NCBI GenBank assembly: GCA_027600665.1
Contig: JADGJL010001005.1
Coordinates: 1 to 11,118 of the forward strand
DNA length: 11,118 nt
Direction: 5' to 3'
Source: Irineochytrium annulatum
Taxonomy: Eukaryota; Chytridiomycota; Chytridiomycetes; Chytridiales; Chytridiaceae
Numbering within the stretch: the stretch's first letter is position 1; each line of letters begins with the position of its first letter. The position numbers and the translations under genes were made by a program. Of this stretch, positions 7,756 to 11,118 are shown piece by piece. Below the pieces are notes generated by a model. That model saw nothing but the letters and a program-made list of their open reading frames with translations. It ran no database searches and had not been told where the DNA came from.

Positions 7756-9492
7756 ATGTTTATCGACGAGGACGTTCTCGGTCACGTAATTCGTCAACTG
7801 GACCCGCGGGATTTAAGCGACAGGTTGAAGCTTTAGCTGTTTTCGCTCCTAAGCCCGGAGATTTTAACGTTGTCGTCTCCTGCCATCTCCAGATTCGCGC
7901 TGATTGCTTTAGTGATTGCATCCACGACGACGTTCCGCCTCGCGGCACCGATACTATGGACCTACGGCGGCATCCTTGACCCCGCCACCGGCTGCATCGT
8001 CGGGAAACGCCGTAGCAACGAGATGAAATACGGGATTCACGAAACCATCCGGCGTCTTGAGCACTTTCGCGAACTCGGCACGCTCGATCTTGATAGCTAT
8101 TCCGATGACCCGTTGCTGAGATGCGCGCGGAGGTGGCGTATCTATTTGAAGTCCGCTGGCACGATCAGGTTGGACAGGGCGGCGGAGTGGCGTGATCGCC
8201 TGGAGGGACCGTTTCTGCTCATGCAGCCGGCCTACCTCGAGCCGTGGATGGGGAGGCCGTGGCGCGTGATCATTGAGACGGATCACAAATTTCTCGAGGT
8301 GGAGAGCGCTCGGTACAAGGATGTGGAGGAAGGGACGGGCGAGCGGGGAAATCCAGGTGACGAGGATGATCACGGCAGCACGGTTGAAGTCTGTCGCGCA
8401 CGGTGGCACTGGAAGTGGATTCAATGGCTGGCCGGGAAATACGTCGAATGGAAGACCGGCCCGACAGCTCTCAAGTCCGGGGACATGCCCACGGAGGCCC
8501 TGATCCCGTTTTTGCAATTCACCACCCTCAAGGACCTCACGCTCCGGCGGATGAACGAGAATGCGAGGCCGTGGGGTGGGATGAGCGATTACGGTGAGAC
8601 GTACCTTTCCGACGTGCTCGGCAGATTGAATCACAGGTTACGAAGCCTGCAACTTGGCGATCGTGTCATGTTCTACAATGTCGCGTATGGTGACTACTGG
8701 TGCGTTCGGAATTACATGTCCAAGTTCTCGGGGCAGGAACATACGAAGATCACGTTTCACAGTATCTGCGGTCGAAGGAGCCGCCTCGCGTCGTTGTGCA
8801 CTGGGTTCCATACGTCATGCTTCGACGATATGGACATGGAGCTAATGATAGCGGACCTTGCCGTCAACAGCAAAATGACAAGCTTCAACGTTGAAGCTGA
8901 TGAGATTGACTTCGGTGACGTTAGGGACGCATTTTGCGACTTTCTTAAAAACTTGCGCGCGGTTGAGAATTTGACGCTGAGAATGCGGGACGATGCCGAT
9001 CTTTTGAGTAACATTGGAAGCCTGAAGACACTTGTCAGCCTGGATTTGTCACTTTCCTTCGAAGGCATTTTAGACATGCATGAGTGCGTCGCGTCGCTGC
9101 CGAACCTGAAGTGTTTGAAACTACTCGCGATAAAGGCAGAATACTCGCCGAAGTTCTTCATCAAGATGTCGGCGTCGTGGAGGGAGTTAAGCCTCCTGAG
9201 ATGTATCATAGTGGTAGACGAAAAGGCGCTGGCTACGGAAGGACTCCCAAATCTCGAGTTGCTGAGGTTCGACAGTGTGGAACTGGTTACAAGTGATGGA
9301 ACGAACTTCGATGACAAGTTTGAGCAGCTTTGTCTCGACGCGAAGAGGACGCCGCTTCTGTGTGTGGCTTCTTGGCGCGAGAAAAAGAAAAGACTGAAGA
9401 GCCCGAGTTTGGGGTTCCCTGGGCGGGTATTCGAACGTGATGGATTTTCTTTAGATCCTCACTGCATCGGAAATAGAGAATACATATCCTGA
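7756..9492 (+). CDS. F-box / leucine-rich-repeat protein, two exons
   Basis: Exon 1 is 7756-7823 and exon 2 is 7893-9492. The 69-nt intron starts GTTGAAG and ends CTCCAG, splits an Arg codon, and yields 555 residues. The splice joins FIDEDVLGHVIRQLDPRDL (2-20) to an exon 2 stretch ending FRLAAPILWTYGG (about 37-49), giving one continuous F-box-like fold of about 45 residues. Neither frame alone has a whole F-box. Residues about 230-490 contain irregular leucine-rich repeats, for example LKDLTLRRM, LRSLQL, VENLTLRM, LVSLDLSL, LKCLKLLAI and LELLRFDSV. By family knowledge, F-box/LRR proteins are substrate receptors of SCF ubiquitin ligases: the F-box binds Skp1 and the LRRs bind the target. The target is unknown. 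A region at about 95-205 is rich in Trp, Arg and acidic residues with no recognised domain. The usual Cys-Arg part of the F-box is diverged (LIALVIASTT), so Skp1 binding should not be assumed. Confidence 0.8.
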
Positions 9493-9549
9493 TTGAAGCA
9501 AAAACAGCGTATCCTTTGAATCGACAACGGTTAAAAATTATGAAGCAGA

Positions 9550-9756
9550 TTAGCTCCACCAGATTTGCTGACCAGAACAGCGTCGATCCTTAAAATAGTC
9601 CGAAAAGTCCTTTAGGTTCCTACACACGCCCAGAAGCCCCACAACGCATAGCCGTTGGCCCGCACATTTACGTTCGAACAACCAGATGAACGACCTCTCC
9701 ATCTCGTTCGCATGCAGGTTTACCGAGGGTCTTACGAAACCAACAGAAGCGCGGGC
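9550..9756 (-). pseudogene. Short protein-like open frame, possible 3' exon or gene remnant
   Basis: The minus strand is open for 68 codons (9756-9553) before a TAA at 9550-9552. An internal ATG at 9700-9702 would give 50 residues. The translation has a natural composition, with blocks SFIWLFERKCAGQRL and VCRNLKDFSDYFKD that could come from a repeat-type protein such as an LRR protein. A TGA blocks the frame at 9757-9759. It lies tail to tail with the F-box/LRR gene. I do not recognise the family; chance openness in GC-rich DNA is a serious alternative. Confidence 0.22.
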
Positions 9757-9788
9757 TCATGAGGCCCGACGTTGAAGCCCCCAACGTG

Positions 9789-9893
9789 TCAAGATGCCCG
9801 CATCCAGGCAATCAACGGCGCGTCCACCGCGGGCAGCATCACGCCGAGAGCCCAGCAAGTAGCAGAGCCGGTGATGCCGCGAACAAAATACAT
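9789..9893 (-). other. Short hydrophobic open frame (34 codons)
   Basis: From ATG at 9891-9893 to TGA at 9789-9791 the minus strand encodes 34 mostly hydrophobic residues (core ATCWALGVMLPAVDAPLIAW) that could span a membrane once. A 36-codon frame (10018-9908) lies just upstream in another phase and overlaps the likely calmodulin leader. This could be part of a small gene, a remnant or chance. No family is recognised. The rest of 9493-10044 shows nothing coding, and I found no tRNA. Confidence 0.15.
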
Positions 9894-9898
9894 CTTCG

Positions 9899-9911
9899 TA
9901 TAATTAATTAA
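9899..9911 (+). promoter_or_regulatory. AT-rich TATA-like element upstream of calmodulin
   Basis: TATAATTAATTAA stands out in a GC-rich background about 133 bases before the calmodulin ATG. The pyrimidine-rich stretch at about 9990-10015 that follows would lie in the leader. Core promoter function is inferred from position only. Confidence 0.35.
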
Positions 9912-10044
9912 TGATGTCGTAGAAGGTCGCAGTACTGCCTGCCAGCAAATTGAAGATCGGCTTGAGACGCGCCTCCCGTAAAGTCAAAACTCGTCTCCGC
10001 GCTTCTTTTCGTCTCCATCGCACTCAACCCACCAGACAACCGCA

Positions 10045-11007
<963 letters not shown>

Positions 11008-11118
11008 TTAAACTGGTCGTTTGGAACACCTAGCCCCTTACTTCGTACTTTCCACAAACGATTCTGTCATTTATCCATACACCCCGTGGGAACACTGGTT
11101 ATCACTCCAACAAACTAC

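Overview
The window reads as nuclear DNA of a fungus, most likely an early-diverging (chytrid-like) one. It has short spliceosomal introns (53-72 nt, apart from two long first introns) with GT...AG ends and CTAAC/CTAAT-like branch sites. It also has GC-rich coding sequence, an unfused yeast-type ribosomal protein eS30, a calmodulin almost identical to the animal protein, and a secreted protein with two CBM19-type chitin-binding modules. The chytrid placement is inference. The fungal call is firmer.

Layout: (1) 1-378, minus: the C-terminal catalytic part of a subtilisin-like (S8) protease running off the window edge, with its 5' side broken. (2) 1006-1752, minus: a signal-peptide protein with two chitin-binding modules joined by a Lys-Pro-Ser-Tyr repeat linker. 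(3) 1753-2860: no convincing gene, but 2211-2795 minus looks like a decayed coding sequence. (4) 3016-3729, plus: RPS30 in five exons, the first being only the ATG. (5) 3960-7028, minus: COG7, a Golgi tethering subunit, in two exons giving exactly 1000 residues. (6) 7029-7755: divergent intergenic region. (7) 7756-9492, plus: an F-box/leucine-rich-repeat protein whose F-box is completed by a short first exon. (8) 9493-10044: intergenic, with short protein-like open frames on the minus strand. (9) 10045-11007, plus: calmodulin in three exons, the first again only the ATG.

This is a eukaryotic neighbourhood of independent genes, not an operon or a dedicated system. RPS30, COG7 and CMD1 are housekeeping genes. 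The subtilase fragment, chitin-binding protein and F-box/LRR gene belong to families that tend to vary among fungi. The most unusual item is the chitin-binding protein with a mussel-adhesive-like linker. I found no CRISPR array, tRNA, rRNA or intact transposon.
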